Assembly: GCA_031551355.1 (NCBI GenBank)
Contig: JAVBNT010000006.1
Location: forward strand, 193,291-257,290
Direction of reading: 5' to 3'
Source of the DNA: JAVBNT01 sp031551355
Lineage (GTDB): Bacteria; Vulcanimicrobiota; CADAWZ01
DNA: 64,000 nucleotides
Both the position numbers and the translations under genes were made by a program. Each line of letters starts with the position of its first letter. The stretch's first letter is position 1. Below, one piece after another: positions 35,573 through 43,735 of this stretch. The notes below the pieces were generated by a model, which was not told the origin of the DNA, did not search any database, and saw only the letters and a list, made by a program, of their open reading frames with translations.

Positions 35573-36679
35573 ATGATTATCAAGGAGCTGTCGCTGGCAA
35601 ATTTCAGAAATATTGAGAAGGTGCATCTGGAACCTTCCTGCGGAATAAACTTGTTTGCAGGAGAAAATGCCCAGGGTAAAAGCAATCTGCTGGAAGCCCT
35701 CGTTCTCATTGCCACAGGCCGGTCTTTTAGAACCTCAAAAGACTGCGAAATGATTAAATGGGGTGAGAACACAGCTTCTGCCGGCGCCGTTGTCTGTGAA
35801 ACAGACACGGAGTCATCAATAAAGCTTGTCCTGAACAACAGTTTACAATCCAAAAAAAGAATCTCAATAGACGGCAAACCGATCAAAAAACTCTCACAGT
35901 TCATCAACAAAGTGGACAGTGTCGTTTTTTCAAGAAATGACCTCAACCAGATATCCGGGCCTCCCCTGCTCAGAAGAAACTTCCTCGACCGAATGATATG
36001 CACAATCAACAGCTCATATCTTTTTGCCCTGCAAAGCTATTGTGCCGTAATAAAACAGAAAAACATCGCCTTAAAACAATATCCGGTAAAATCAGACTTA
36101 ATAGACGTATTAAATCTGCAAATGGCACAATACGGGGCACGGATTATCCTCGAACGGAAATTTATAACCGGAAAACTGTCGGCTAATGCGGCGGAGCTCT
36201 ATTCCTCGCTGTTCGGCAGCGGCGACATTCTGGAAATAGAGTACATTTCAGCCAACAGCATGAATCTAACCGGCGAAAAAGAGCTTTCTGAATATCTGAT
36301 GAATAAATTCAAGTTATGCAAAAAAATTGAAATAGAAAGAAAAATGGCTCTTGAAGGTCCTCAAAGAGACGATTTGTTAATCAAAATAAATCATAAACCG
36401 CTGAAAGTATACGGCTCTCAGGGACAAAAAAGGTTTGCTTCGGTAGTCATAAAACTTTCTGAAGGGAAAGTTTACAACGAAATAAAAAAGAGAATCCCGA
36501 TAATCTTCATGGATGACTGCTTTTCTGAAATAGATTCCGTCAGGAGAGGGTATCTATGGGATTATCTGAGCTCTCAAAAACAGGTCTTTCTCAGTGCAAA
36601 TGACATACCTGAAAAAGGCTCTTTTTCCGTCTTCACAATAAAATCCGGGAAGGTCGAAAGCGTTGTTCATAAAACTTAG
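35573..36679 (+). CDS. recF: DNA replication and repair protein RecF
   Basis: This 368-residue SMC-like ATPase binds DNA gaps and helps RecOR load RecA. The N-terminus has LANFRNIEKVHLEPSCGINL, then Walker A AGENAQGKSN at about residues 28-37. The D-loop region GPQRDDLLI and the Walker B IIFMDDCFSEID are present. The signature-like SQGQKR lies near residue 283. The length is typical. The stop overlaps the next gene, dciA, by 17 bp. dnaA, dnaN and gyrB, its frequent neighbours, are not in the window. Confidence 0.93.
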   Translation: MIIKELSLANFRNIEKVHLEPSCGINLFAGENAQGKSNLLEALVLIATGRSFRTSKDCEMIKWGENTASAGAVVCETDTESSIKLVLNNSLQSKKRISIDGKPIKKLSQFINKVDSVVFSRNDLNQISGPPLLRRNFLDRMICTINSSYLFALQSYCAVIKQKNIALKQYPVKSDLIDVLNLQMAQYGARIILERKFITGKLSANAAELYSSLFGSGDILEIEYISANSMNLTGEKELSEYLMNKFKLCKKIEIERKMALEGPQRDDLLIKINHKPLKVYGSQGQKRFASVVIKLSEGKVYNEIKKRIPIIFMDDCFSEIDSVRRGYLWDYLSSQKQVFLSANDIPEKGSFSVFTIKSGKVESVVHKT

Positions 36680-37223
36680 CAAAATACTGGATCAGCAAAT
36701 ATCAGAGAATCCGGACGACAGGGAGGTATTGCTTCTAAAACTGGCGGTTGCACAAAAATGGCCGGAATGCGTCGGCAAAGAGATAAACCGCAATACATCA
36801 ATAAGCTCAATAAAGGACGGCATTCTTTTTGCCGCAACAACAAACGCCGTCTGGGCCTCACACCTCACCGCCCTTAAAAAAGAAATTCTCGACAAACTGA
36901 ATTCGGCAATATTACCATACACCTTGAAAGACATCAGATTTAAACCGTCATACAAAATAAAAGCTCAATATCAGGAAAAAAAATCCGAAAGAAAATTAAT
37001 CCGCCTTACTGCAGAGGAGCAGGATTTTATAGAAGTTGCAGCGGCTGAAATAAAAGATCGGGAAATGAGAGACACCGTCAAAAGTATCATCGAAAAAGAC
37101 CTGATTTGGCAAAAAGAAAAGCTCGAAAACGGCGGCGGAATATGCTCCGTCTGCAAATCCGTGTTCAGCAAAAAAGGGATATGTCTTTCCTGCAAACGCA
37201 AACCCCGCACCAAAATCAATTGA
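36663..37223 (+). CDS. dciA: DciA (DUF721) replicative helicase loader-like protein with zinc ribbon
   Basis: This 186-residue protein has a DUF721/DciA domain in the N-terminal 100 residues: LLLKLAVAQKWPECVGKEIN, DGILFAATTNAVWASHLTAL, LKDIRFKPSY. DciA is the widespread helicase-loading partner of DnaB in bacteria lacking DnaC/DnaI. The last 30 residues form a CxxC-x(10)-CxxC ribbon (CSVC and CLSC) that most DciA proteins I know lack. The start is a TTG at 36663 inside recF, so it is translationally coupled. The recF-dciA order is conserved in many phyla. Confidence 0.82.
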   Translation: MFIKLSKILDQQISENPDDREVLLLKLAVAQKWPECVGKEINRNTSISSIKDGILFAATTNAVWASHLTALKKEILDKLNSAILPYTLKDIRFKPSYKIKAQYQEKKSERKLIRLTAEEQDFIEVAAAEIKDREMRDTVKSIIEKDLIWQKEKLENGGGICSVCKSVFSKKGICLSCKRKPRTKIN

Positions 37224-37521
37224 TTTTCTTTTTTCGAAATTGGATTTCGTGCAGGCAGGTTCCAAGGGCCGTCTCACGACAAACTAGAGCAGTTTGCAAT
37301 GAGCTGTCATACTTCTGCCAAACAACCGACATCGGCCAATCCATAAAATACTGGTTCGCCGCGCTGCGCGTGCGATGACGGCTACGCCGTCTTTTCCAAA
37401 AATGTTTACCGGATTTTAGTGACATACAAAATGCAAATTGATCTAACAAAAAGCGAGAGCAGGCTAAACCCAACTCTCGCTTTTTGTCATAAATACAGGT
37501 AATCTCTGCACCCCTATCGTT
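37224..37521. other. 298-bp convergent intergenic region
   Basis: The region between dciA and the DUF4870-like gene shows no open gene. It holds the terminator described at 37446-37487 and some GC-rich short palindromes (GCCGCGCTGCGCG near 37360, GACGGCTACGCCGTC near 37377). No further signal was identified. Confidence 0.5.
37446..37487. terminator. bidirectional Rho-independent terminator
   Basis: Perfect 14-base arms (ACAAAAAGCGAGAG and CTCTCGCTTTTTGT) with a 14-base loop carry A and T tracts on opposite sides. It lies between the converging dciA and DUF4870-like genes and can end both transcripts. Confidence 0.85.
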
Positions 37522-38007
37522 CTACTCGGCAAATTCGGAAAAATACTTTTCCTCAATATATTTGCCGATAATAGGCAAAGAATAGAAAGCACCGTTCCAG
37601 ACTCTGGAAGCACAGAAAAGAAGAAAGCCGAATACGGAAACAACAAAAAGTCCTATTGCGGAAAAAATTGCTATGGAAATACACCCCTGTGTCATATAAG
37701 AGTCATTTCTGGCTATCAGCGACTCAGAGGCAGACTCGGAAACAGATGTGGACTGCCCGGGGGTATCGCGCATAATATCTGATACCGAGGGAGCGCTCCT
37801 GAACAGAAAGGCAGAGATAATAAGGGCAAAAAGAGCAAAAGCCGTAACAATTGCGCCTACAGCAATTCCCTGCATGGCATGAAAGCGCACAAACGGCTCA
37901 TTTTTCTTATCACTAAGTAAAATATACGGACCCATCAAAGGCCAAAAAGGATATGCCATTGCCGCGATCATACTGTCCTGAGGTTCAAGAGGAGGTAAAA
38001 GTTTCAT
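37522..38007 (-). CDS. DUF4870/Tic20-like membrane protein
   Basis: This 161-residue protein with three hydrophobic segments matches the DUF4870 pattern: MIAAMAYPFWPLMGPYILL, FVRFHAMQGIAVGAIVTAF, and a last segment ending RVWNGAFYSLPIIGKYIEEK. A Ser-rich loop of about 35 residues separates helices 2 and 3. The function of the family is unknown. The gene starts 20 bp after the M23 peptidase and is probably on the same transcript. Confidence 0.72.
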   Translation of the reverse strand: MKLLPPLEPQDSMIAAMAYPFWPLMGPYILLSDKKNEPFVRFHAMQGIAVGAIVTAFALFALIISAFLFRSAPSVSDIMRDTPGQSTSVSESASESLIARNDSYMTQGCISIAIFSAIGLFVVSVFGFLLFCASRVWNGAFYSLPIIGKYIEEKYFSEFAE

Positions 38008-38027
38008 CTCAATAATTCCAGTCTGAG

Positions 38028-39011
38028 CTAATTTAGCCTGGCAGTATTCTTTCCGGAGCCTGAAAGGTAAGGAGCGGGATCTGTCTGGACTCCTGAAGCA
38101 AGAACTTCATAATGAAGATGCGGACCTGTAGAAACACCGGTGGAGCCTACTCTCGCTATTATCTGACCTTTTCTGACAAAATCCCCGTTCTTGGCTACAA
38201 GAACCGAACAGTGACCGTAGAGAGTCTGCAGGCCATTACCATGATCAACTTTCACGCAATAACCGTATCCGGACATGTATCCGCTATCGACAACCACTCC
38301 GGCCGCGGCGGAATAAATAGGTTCACCGTAAGGCGCGGCAATATCTATTCCCGAATGATATCTTACATAACCATACACCGGATGAAGCCTAAAGCCAAAA
38401 TCCGAAGAAATATAACCGTCTGCAGGCCATATGGAAGGCATAGCATTTAAAGCACGCTGTCTTCTTTCAAGCTCTTCCTTATATTCAATAGCCTTTTTCT
38501 CAATAACATTTACTTCTTTTTCACTTGTATCTATTTTTTTATGGAGCAGGGCTGTCTGACTGGCCATGTTTTTATAAATAAGAGCACTTCTGTTTGCCTT
38601 AATTACACGATGTGCGGGCTGATCATTAGTTGCCACTTTTTTATTTTTAAGACCGACTATCTGACGTACTTCGGAATTTTTCTGCTCTATATCCCTGAGT
38701 TTTTCGGCAAGTTCAAGATTCTGGCGATCAACAAGGCCGGCCATTTGCTGTTTTTCAGCCTGAAGCTTCTCTATATAAAGAGTCTGCTGATCATTTGCTT
38801 CCTTAAGAGCCTGAAGACGCATTTCGTTCGCTCTGAGCTTGGTGTTATAATCTTTGGCCATAAAAACAAAAATACATAATACAGCACATAAAAACACCAT
38901 AATATGCATTGGTTTTATTTTAATGACAACAGATTTTTTTGAATGTTCGGTTACGAATCGCAATGTCCAGGATTTCTTCAGAAAAGCTTTGTGTTTTCTA
39001 GCAGAACTCAT
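38028..39011 (-). CDS. M23 (LytM) peptidase with coiled coil
   Basis: This 327-residue protein has one transmembrane helix at residues 34-51, a coiled coil from about 58 to 190, and a LytM domain. Zinc ligands are His219 and Asp223 (HSGID) and His300 of HLHYE (298-302). The motif set is complete, so it should cut peptidoglycan cross-bridges. Membrane-anchored coiled-coil M23 proteins resemble MepM- and EnvC-type enzymes or activators acting at division or elongation sites. The start has TTGGAGGC upstream. Confidence 0.9.
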   Translation of the reverse strand: MSSARKHKAFLKKSWTLRFVTEHSKKSVVIKIKPMHIMVFLCAVLCIFVFMAKDYNTKLRANEMRLQALKEANDQQTLYIEKLQAEKQQMAGLVDRQNLELAEKLRDIEQKNSEVRQIVGLKNKKVATNDQPAHRVIKANRSALIYKNMASQTALLHKKIDTSEKEVNVIEKKAIEYKEELERRQRALNAMPSIWPADGYISSDFGFRLHPVYGYVRYHSGIDIAAPYGEPIYSAAAGVVVDSGYMSGYGYCVKVDHGNGLQTLYGHCSVLVAKNGDFVRKGQIIARVGSTGVSTGPHLHYEVLASGVQTDPAPYLSGSGKNTARLN

Positions 39012-39131
39012 GCTTCAATGCCTCCAAGATTTTTGCCGAAACAGATAATTAGAAAAAATCAAAATAAATTTAGAAGTCCGGAAATGTAGCAGGTTATGTC
39101 TGTTAGCAGATTTTCAGCACCGTATACTTTA

Positions 39132-39416
39132 AAAGAACAATTGTGCACTTGCCTTCGAAACGCCACTTACTTAACATCGTTACTGAAGCAGCCAGCTCCG
39201 ACCGGGTAAATCCGCGGCACATAGTAAAACCTATTTACCGCTGCTTCCTTCCGGACCTGACGGGGTTCATAAGCTACCATTGCGCAGAGCCCAGACATCA
39301 ACACCGCTTACCTCAGGCAGCCTGTAAAAGCAGTTATCGCTCCTCCGACAAGCATTCAGCCCCGATATAGCGTTCAGGTTCAAGGGTCCGCAACCACCCC
39401 CACCTAGCACAAAAGA
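39132..39416 (-). ncRNA. ffs: signal recognition particle RNA, large type with Alu domain
   Basis: On the minus strand the universal domain IV core GTCAGGTCCGGAAGGAAGCA lies at about 39240-39260. The 5' part (GTGCTAGGTGGGGGTGG) and flanking parts (GTGTTGATGTCTGGG, CTGCGCAA, ATGTGCCGC, GTAAGTGGC) match the about 270-base Bacillus scRNA layout, not the 110-base 4.5S RNA of E. coli. The ends are estimated to within about 10 bases. Together with Ffh it targets membrane and secreted proteins; the Alu domain can slow elongation. It lies 15 bases downstream of a tRNA-Ser and has no obvious promoter of its own. Confidence 0.93.
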
Positions 39417-39431
39417 TCTGCGGAAAAAAAG

Positions 39432-39524
39432 TGGCGGAGAGAGTGGGATTCGAACCCACGAGACGCTATAAACGTCTACACGATTTCCAGTCGTGCGCCT
39501 TCAACCGGACTCAGCCATCTCTCC
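39432..39524 (-). tRNA. tRNA-Ser (anticodon GGA)
   Basis: The 93-base minus-strand gene has acceptor arms GGAGAGA and TCTCTCC, a T-loop GTTCGAATC and a long class II variable arm (GACGTTTATAGCGTC). The anticodon loop CTGGAAA gives anticodon GGA at 39488-39486, reading UCC/UCU codons. The 3' CCA is encoded (39434-39432). Confidence 0.96.
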
Positions 39525-39535
39525 GAAACTAATAT

Positions 39536-39564
39536 ATAATACAAAAAATAAAGAGAAAAGTCAA
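39536..39564 (-). promoter_or_regulatory. strong promoter for tRNA-Ser and SRP RNA
   Basis: On the minus strand TTGACT (39564-39559) and TATTAT (39541-39536) are exactly 17 bases apart, and transcription would begin about 5 bases before the tRNA. No second promoter is apparent before the SRP RNA, so both are probably made from here. Confidence 0.7.
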
Positions 39565-39750
39565 TAGCGCCATTGAAAACATCCAGGATTCACGCATGAG
39601 ACTTACCTTGTCTGCCAACAGACATTTTAATAAGTTTTCATAGTTACATGAGACTCATCCCTTCCCGCCGACTGCTTTTTTGAGGATTTATGCATAAAAA
39701 GTTATTACACCAGTCAGATTTTCCCTTAAGCCTTTGATCAAGAGAGTCCC

Positions 39751-39946
39751 TGCAAAAATTAAGTTAAGGCCTTAATCGTCCGTCTTTCGCCATCCTTGTC
39801 TTTGAGAGGAGTCTACAGCGAAGCAATCCAGCAAAACAAATGCCCGAACGGCCACGCCTTACAGGCTGGCGATTAACTGGCAGGACGAATTAATCACCTG
39901 ATTTTTGTCACAATTTAGACGCAGTTCTCATAACTTAATGATATTG
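39751..39946. mobile_element. diverged MITE-like element related to 18192-18491
   Basis: The right end TAACTTAATGATATTG matches the 16-base TIR of the 18-kb element at 15 of 16 bases. The left end is degenerate but keeps ATTAAGTTAAGG. The interior shares GAAGCAATCCAG, CACGCCTTACAGGCT and ACGAATTAATCAC in the same order. It lacks about 100 bp of the longer element and shows no target duplication. Confidence 0.6.
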
Positions 39947-39948
39947 AC

Positions 39949-39982
39949 AAAAAAAAGACGGATCTTTCAATCCGCCTTTTTT
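39949..39982. terminator. Rho-independent terminator
   Basis: AAAAAAGACGGAT and ATCCGCCTTTTTT form a stem with one mismatch and a CTTTCA loop, with A and T tracts on either side. It ends the minus-strand calcium-motif gene (stop at 40004). Confidence 0.78.
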
Positions 39983-40003
39983 ATCATTCCCGTAACCTGT
40001 AGA

Positions 40004-41233
40004 TTACTTGCTGGCTACTTTGTGAAGCTCAGCGGCGCTCGGCCACCAATCCCACATTTTCTGGGTTTTGCCGTTCATTTCGAAAGAACTGACAAATGCT
40101 TTGTGGTTTGTGTTAATGGAGGTTATGCCCAGAGAGTTGCACGACTTTACTTCGCCGGCGTCAGCTTTACCGTTTCTGTTTGCATCCTGCCAAACTGCGA
40201 GTTTGTTAAGGTTGTCGCCTCTTACGACGCCGTCTTTGTCAGCATAGAGAGAGAGTTTCTCATAACCGGTTTCATATCCGCCGGCTGTTCCGAAAAGACA
40301 GCTCATATCTACCGTTCCGTCGGCTTTAGGAGCTACGAGCAGACCATCGTTGGCCCCAACCCATTCCATAGCGATTTCAAAACCGTCGCCGTAGAAATCA
40401 GTTACTATCGTATTTTTCAGGTCAACACTTTTATGGGGCATATACTGACCGTTTGAAGCTTCAAGAACTCCCTTGCCGGTGATATCAAGAACTATAGGGG
40501 AGATTGATTTTACGATTGAAAGGTTGTAGATATCGACACTTTCACGGTTGATGACTTCATTGGTAATTTTTGTCAGAACACCGTCTACATAGCCGTATGA
40601 TACTTCAACTTCAGATGTTTCCGAAGAGAAAGTTGTTTTGTTGTCGTTATAGAACTTGCTGATGGCACTTTCATTTCTTACGATAATATTGTGATCGAGA
40701 TCGAACTGAGAACCGTAGGTGGCAAGCTGAATTCCCTGAGGAGTTTTTATTGAAAGCGATCTGCCGGGAACGATTGACGTATTGTTGGCAACATTTACGA
40801 TATCATCCCAGTAATCGATCGTATCAATGTTAAGACCATCGACTCCGCCATATGCCCAACCGGTATATTCATACTGGCCGGAACCGTTGAAAAGCTGAAT
40901 CCTGTCACCGGAACTCATCGCCTTAAAATATGCCACGGCAATTTCATTGGCTACGGACGGCAGCAAATTATTCAGGTTTGCATTATTGCTGCTGAGGTAA
41001 TTCAGAAGTTCCTGGGAAAATACGATGTTTGGAGAGTATATATAGTTGAAAATCTGAACGGCAGAGCCCTGTTCGGTTCTAATCGACATGTTGTAGAGCG
41101 AAGAGTTGGTTTCTTTTACGACGGTTGTGCCTTTTGATTCGCCGCCAAGTCTGATACTGGTAGCAGCATCGACTGATGATGCGAGAGAAAGCGCCATAAC
41201 TCCTGCGGCCAGTATACTTATTATTTTTTTCAT
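40004..41233 (-). CDS. secreted protein with calcium-loop motif
   Basis: This 409-residue protein has a signal peptide (MKKIISILAAGVMALSLASS then VDAAT). The C-terminal 150 residues follow the order seen in RTX-associated secreted proteins: PIVLDITGKGVLEASNG, FYGDGFEIAMEWVGANDGLL, then AVWQDANRNGKADAGEVKSC, an EF-hand/dockerin-like DxNxNGxxDxxE calcium loop, and GITSIN. The N-terminal 200 residues show no known domain. It is likely exported by Sec and calcium-binding. The ATG has GGGGGT upstream, and an 11-codon leader ORF precedes it at 41256-41291. The function is unknown. Confidence 0.7.
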   Translation of the reverse strand: MKKIISILAAGVMALSLASSVDAATSIRLGGESKGTTVVKETNSSLYNMSIRTEQGSAVQIFNYIYSPNIVFSQELLNYLSSNNANLNNLLPSVANEIAVAYFKAMSSGDRIQLFNGSGQYEYTGWAYGGVDGLNIDTIDYWDDIVNVANNTSIVPGRSLSIKTPQGIQLATYGSQFDLDHNIIVRNESAISKFYNDNKTTFSSETSEVEVSYGYVDGVLTKITNEVINRESVDIYNLSIVKSISPIVLDITGKGVLEASNGQYMPHKSVDLKNTIVTDFYGDGFEIAMEWVGANDGLLVAPKADGTVDMSCLFGTAGGYETGYEKLSLYADKDGVVRGDNLNKLAVWQDANRNGKADAGEVKSCNSLGITSINTNHKAFVSSFEMNGKTQKMWDWWPSAAELHKVASK

Positions 41234-41255
41234 ATTTTTACTACCCCCGTCTTTA

Positions 41256-41291
41256 TTAAATTTTGCTGAAAATAAAACTTTCTAAAATCAT
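41256..41291 (-). CDS. possible 11-residue leader peptide
   Basis: In the leader of the calcium-motif gene, GAGGAG lies 4 bases before an ATG. It opens an 11-codon frame (MILESFIFSKI) ending 22 bases before the main start. It may be chance, since it is short and lies in AT-rich sequence. If translated, it could act as an upstream regulatory ORF. Confidence 0.25.
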   Translation of the reverse strand: MILESFIFSKI

Positions 41292-41410
41292 AATACTCCT
41301 CAAATGTTACATAATTGTTAACAAATATTGACAATTTCGTCTTAATTGTAAACTTTATTAACAAATGATAAACTAATGATGAAAATTTGTTAATAAAATA
41401 AAAAAATCAA

Positions 41411-41463
41411 CGGTATATCAAAAAAGGGATGCGGAAATCCCGCATCCCTTTTTTGATATACCG
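41411..41463 (-). terminator. groEL terminator, 24-bp perfect stem
   Basis: Arms 41411-41434 and 41440-41463 are perfectly complementary for 24 bases around a 5-base loop, with A6/T6 tracts inside the stem. It begins 11 bp after the groEL stop and is a very strong terminator on either strand. Confidence 0.88.
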
Positions 41464-41473
41464 GCAAAGGATA

Positions 41474-43114
41474 TTAATACATATCCATTCCGCCGCCCAT
41501 TCCGCCCATAGGCATTTGCGGGGCTGCGGCTGCTTTCTTTTCAGGTTTCTCGGCAATAAGCGTCTCTGTTGTGAGCATCATTGCAGCAATACTTGCAGCA
41601 TTTTGGAGCGAAGATCTTGTGACTTTAACAGGATCCACTACACCTGCTTTAAACATGTCGGAAAACTGGTCTCTAAGCGCATCATAACCCTGACCGTCTT
41701 CAAGTGTTTTTACCTTTTCGACGATTACGGAACCCTCTTTACCGGCATTATTGGCAATCTGGCGGAGCGGCTCTTCAAGAGCTTTCTTAACGATATTGAT
41801 ACCAATAAGTTCTTCGCCTACCATTCCCTCCGTACCGATATGTTTGAGGATGTTGAGAAATGCCGTACCGCCGCCGGCAACAACGCCTTCTTCGACTGCA
41901 GCTCTTGTTGCAGAGAGAGCGTCTTCCATTCTGTGCTTTTTCTCTTTGAGCTCGGTCTCTGTTGCGGCACCGACTTTAATTACAGCTACGCCGCCAACGA
42001 GTTTGGCAAGCCTTTCCTGGAGTTTTTCCCTGTCATAGTCGGAATCAGTTCCTTCTATCTGGCGTCTAATCTGCTCAATTCTTCCCTTGATATCGGTATC
42101 TTTGCCTTCACCTTCAACGATTGTCGTCTCATCTTTGGAAACTTTTACCATATCGGCGCTTCCAAGCATATCAATCGTAACGCTGTCAAGCTTGATTCCG
42201 AGATCATCGGTAATAACCTGGCCACCGGTAAGAACGGCGATATCTTTAAGCATCTCTTTTCTTCTGTCGCCAAAGCCGGGGGCTTTTACGGCAACGGCCT
42301 GGAATGTACCGCGGAGTCTGTTAACAACGAGAGTTGCAAGGGCTTCACCGTCTACATCTTCAGCAATTATTACCAGGGGTCTCTGGAGCTGAACAACTTT
42401 TTCAAGGATCGGCAGAAGATCGGCAATGGCAGATATCTTCTTCTCACAAATAAGAATATAAGGTTTTTTCAGATCGGCAACCATCTTTTCGGAATCAGTC
42501 ACAAAGTAAGGGGAAATATAGCCCTTGTCAAACTGCATTCCTTCAGTGTGTTCAAGCAGTGTGGAAATACTTTTGGACTCTTCAACGGTAATAACGCCGT
42601 CTTTACCGACTTTTTCCATCGCATCGGCAATCATCGAACCGATTTCAGGATCATTGTTTGCAGATATTGTGGCTACTTCCGCAATCACGGATTTTTTCTC
42701 CACAGGTTTAGCAATCTTCTTAAGCTCTGCGACTGCTTTTTCAACGGCTTTCTCAATACCGCGCTTAATAAACAGCGGATTGGCGCCGCCGGTTACATTC
42801 TTCATTCCCTCGCAAATCATTGCCTGAGCAAGAACCGTAGCTGTTGTGGTGCCGTCACCGGCGATATCATTCGTCTTGGAAGCAACTTCTTTTACGAGCT
42901 GGGCGCCCATATTTTCAAAAGCATCTTCAAGCTCAATTTCCTTAGCGATGGTAACGCCGTCATTTGTAATTGTCGGTGAACCGAACTTCTTATCAATAAC
43001 AACGTTTCTGCCGCGCGGGCCGAGAGTAACCTTTACAGCATTTGCCAACTGGTTTGCTCCTTTTTCAAGGGCCTTTCTGGCATCAAGATCATAAAGTAAC
43101 ATTTTTACAGACAT
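41474..43114 (-). CDS. groEL: chaperonin GroEL (Hsp60)
   Basis: This 546-residue chaperonin subunit assembles into a double heptameric ring that folds proteins with GroES. Signatures are KVTLGPRGRNVVIDKKFGSP, the ATP-binding GDGTTTATVLAQA and the equatorial AAVEEGVVAGGGTAF. The C-terminal tail is GGMGGGMDMY. The start at 43114 has AGGAGG 11 bases upstream. It follows groES by 59 bp, forming the normal bicistronic operon, and ends at the 24-bp stem terminator. Length and motifs are standard. Confidence 0.98.
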   Translation of the reverse strand: MSVKMLLYDLDARKALEKGANQLANAVKVTLGPRGRNVVIDKKFGSPTITNDGVTIAKEIELEDAFENMGAQLVKEVASKTNDIAGDGTTTATVLAQAMICEGMKNVTGGANPLFIKRGIEKAVEKAVAELKKIAKPVEKKSVIAEVATISANNDPEIGSMIADAMEKVGKDGVITVEESKSISTLLEHTEGMQFDKGYISPYFVTDSEKMVADLKKPYILICEKKISAIADLLPILEKVVQLQRPLVIIAEDVDGEALATLVVNRLRGTFQAVAVKAPGFGDRRKEMLKDIAVLTGGQVITDDLGIKLDSVTIDMLGSADMVKVSKDETTIVEGEGKDTDIKGRIEQIRRQIEGTDSDYDREKLQERLAKLVGGVAVIKVGAATETELKEKKHRMEDALSATRAAVEEGVVAGGGTAFLNILKHIGTEGMVGEELIGINIVKKALEEPLRQIANNAGKEGSVIVEKVKTLEDGQGYDALRDQFSDMFKAGVVDPVKVTRSSLQNAASIAAMMLTTETLIAEKPEKKAAAAPQMPMGGMGGGMDMY

Positions 43115-43173
43115 TATTAACTAATCCTCCTAACGATAACATAAAATGTGGTACAAACCAAATAAATCAAAAA

Positions 43174-43470
43174 TTAACCCAAAATACCGAGAATTTCACT
43201 TTCTTTTACGATTAAATAATCCTCACCGTCAATTTTTATCTCTGTTCCGGAATATTTTCCGTAAAGAACCTTGTCCCCTACTTTTACTTCCATATTAAGC
43301 TTTGTTCCGTTGTCAAGAATTCTGCCGTTGCCGATAGCAACAACTTCACCCTGCTGCGGTTTCTCTTTAGCCGTGTCGGGAAGTATAACCCCACCCCTTG
43401 TCATAGCTTCCTGAGGAAGAGCCTTAACAATGACTCTGTCTCCAAGAGGTCTTACATTTACATTAGCCAT
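43174..43470 (-). CDS. groES: co-chaperonin GroES (Hsp10)
   Basis: This 98-residue lid of the chaperonin was taken from the ATG at 43470, which has AGGAGG close by; a longer reading has no site. The pattern NVRPLGDRVIVKALPQEAMT, GGVILPDTAKEKPQQGEVVA, VGDKVLYGKYSGTEIKIDGE, DYLIVKESEILG is complete, including the mobile loop that contacts GroEL. Two CIRCE-like operators lie 51 and 181 bp upstream, which suggests HrcA-type heat-shock repression. Confidence 0.97.
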   Translation of the reverse strand: MANVNVRPLGDRVIVKALPQEAMTRGGVILPDTAKEKPQQGEVVAIGNGRILDNGTKLNMEVKVGDKVLYGKYSGTEIKIDGEDYLIVKESEILGILG

Positions 43471-43520
43471 AAAATTTCTACCTCCTAAAAAATACATATT
43501 ATTTAGTATGAATTTATTTT

Positions 43521-43547
43521 TTAGCAATCAAGTGGTTAAATTGCCAA
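43521..43547 (-). promoter_or_regulatory. CIRCE-like operator, promoter-proximal, imperfect
   Basis: TTAGCAATC, nine bases, then AATTGCCAA. The CIRCE consensus is TTAGCACTC-N9-GAGTGCTAA; this copy has the correct spacing, and the right arm differs from the perfect upstream copy at two positions. It starts 51 bp before the groES ATG, downstream of an AT-rich likely promoter (43560-43600). Confidence 0.62.
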
Positions 43548-43650
43548 ATATATTTTTAATACAAAAAACGATAAAAATCAACCTCCAATTTTATACATAT
43601 TTCTTCATTTATCTCATTTTAAATTTAATTACCTGCGTTTACCTTGTTTT

Positions 43651-43677
43651 TTAGCAATCTCAGTCTGAGATTGCTAA
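43651..43677 (-). promoter_or_regulatory. CIRCE-like operator, distal, perfect palindrome
   Basis: TTAGCAATC-N9-GATTGCTAA with perfectly inverted arms and the CIRCE spacing of 9. The only consistent change from the consensus is A for C at position 7 (and its partner). It is also close to the FmdB-gene terminator, so a double role as a hairpin cannot be excluded. Confidence 0.65.
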
Positions 43678-43681
43678 AAAA

Positions 43682-43710
43682 ATAAAACCTCTGTTTTGCA
43701 GAGGTTTTAT
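43682..43710 (-). terminator. Rho-independent terminator of the FmdB-type gene
   Basis: Arms ATAAAACCTCTG and CAGAGGTTTTAT pair perfectly over 12 bases around TTTTG. On the minus strand the stem is followed by TTTTTTTAG. It lies 26 bp after the stop of the FmdB-type gene. Confidence 0.82.
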
Positions 43711-43735
43711 GTATTATTCGAAAAAACGACAAAAT

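Larger units (their letters stand above)
39525..40003. other. 479-bp intergenic region without genes
   Basis: Between the tRNA-Ser promoter and the calcium-motif protein, no coding gene is seen. It contains the diverged MITE relative (39751-39946) and a terminator (39949-39982). Bases 39570-39750 show nothing recognisable. Confidence 0.6.

Noticed and set aside
41429..42979. Plus-strand open frame of 516 codons opposite groEL
   Set aside because: It is the antisense shadow of groEL, with no ribosome site and Cys/His/Phe-rich composition.
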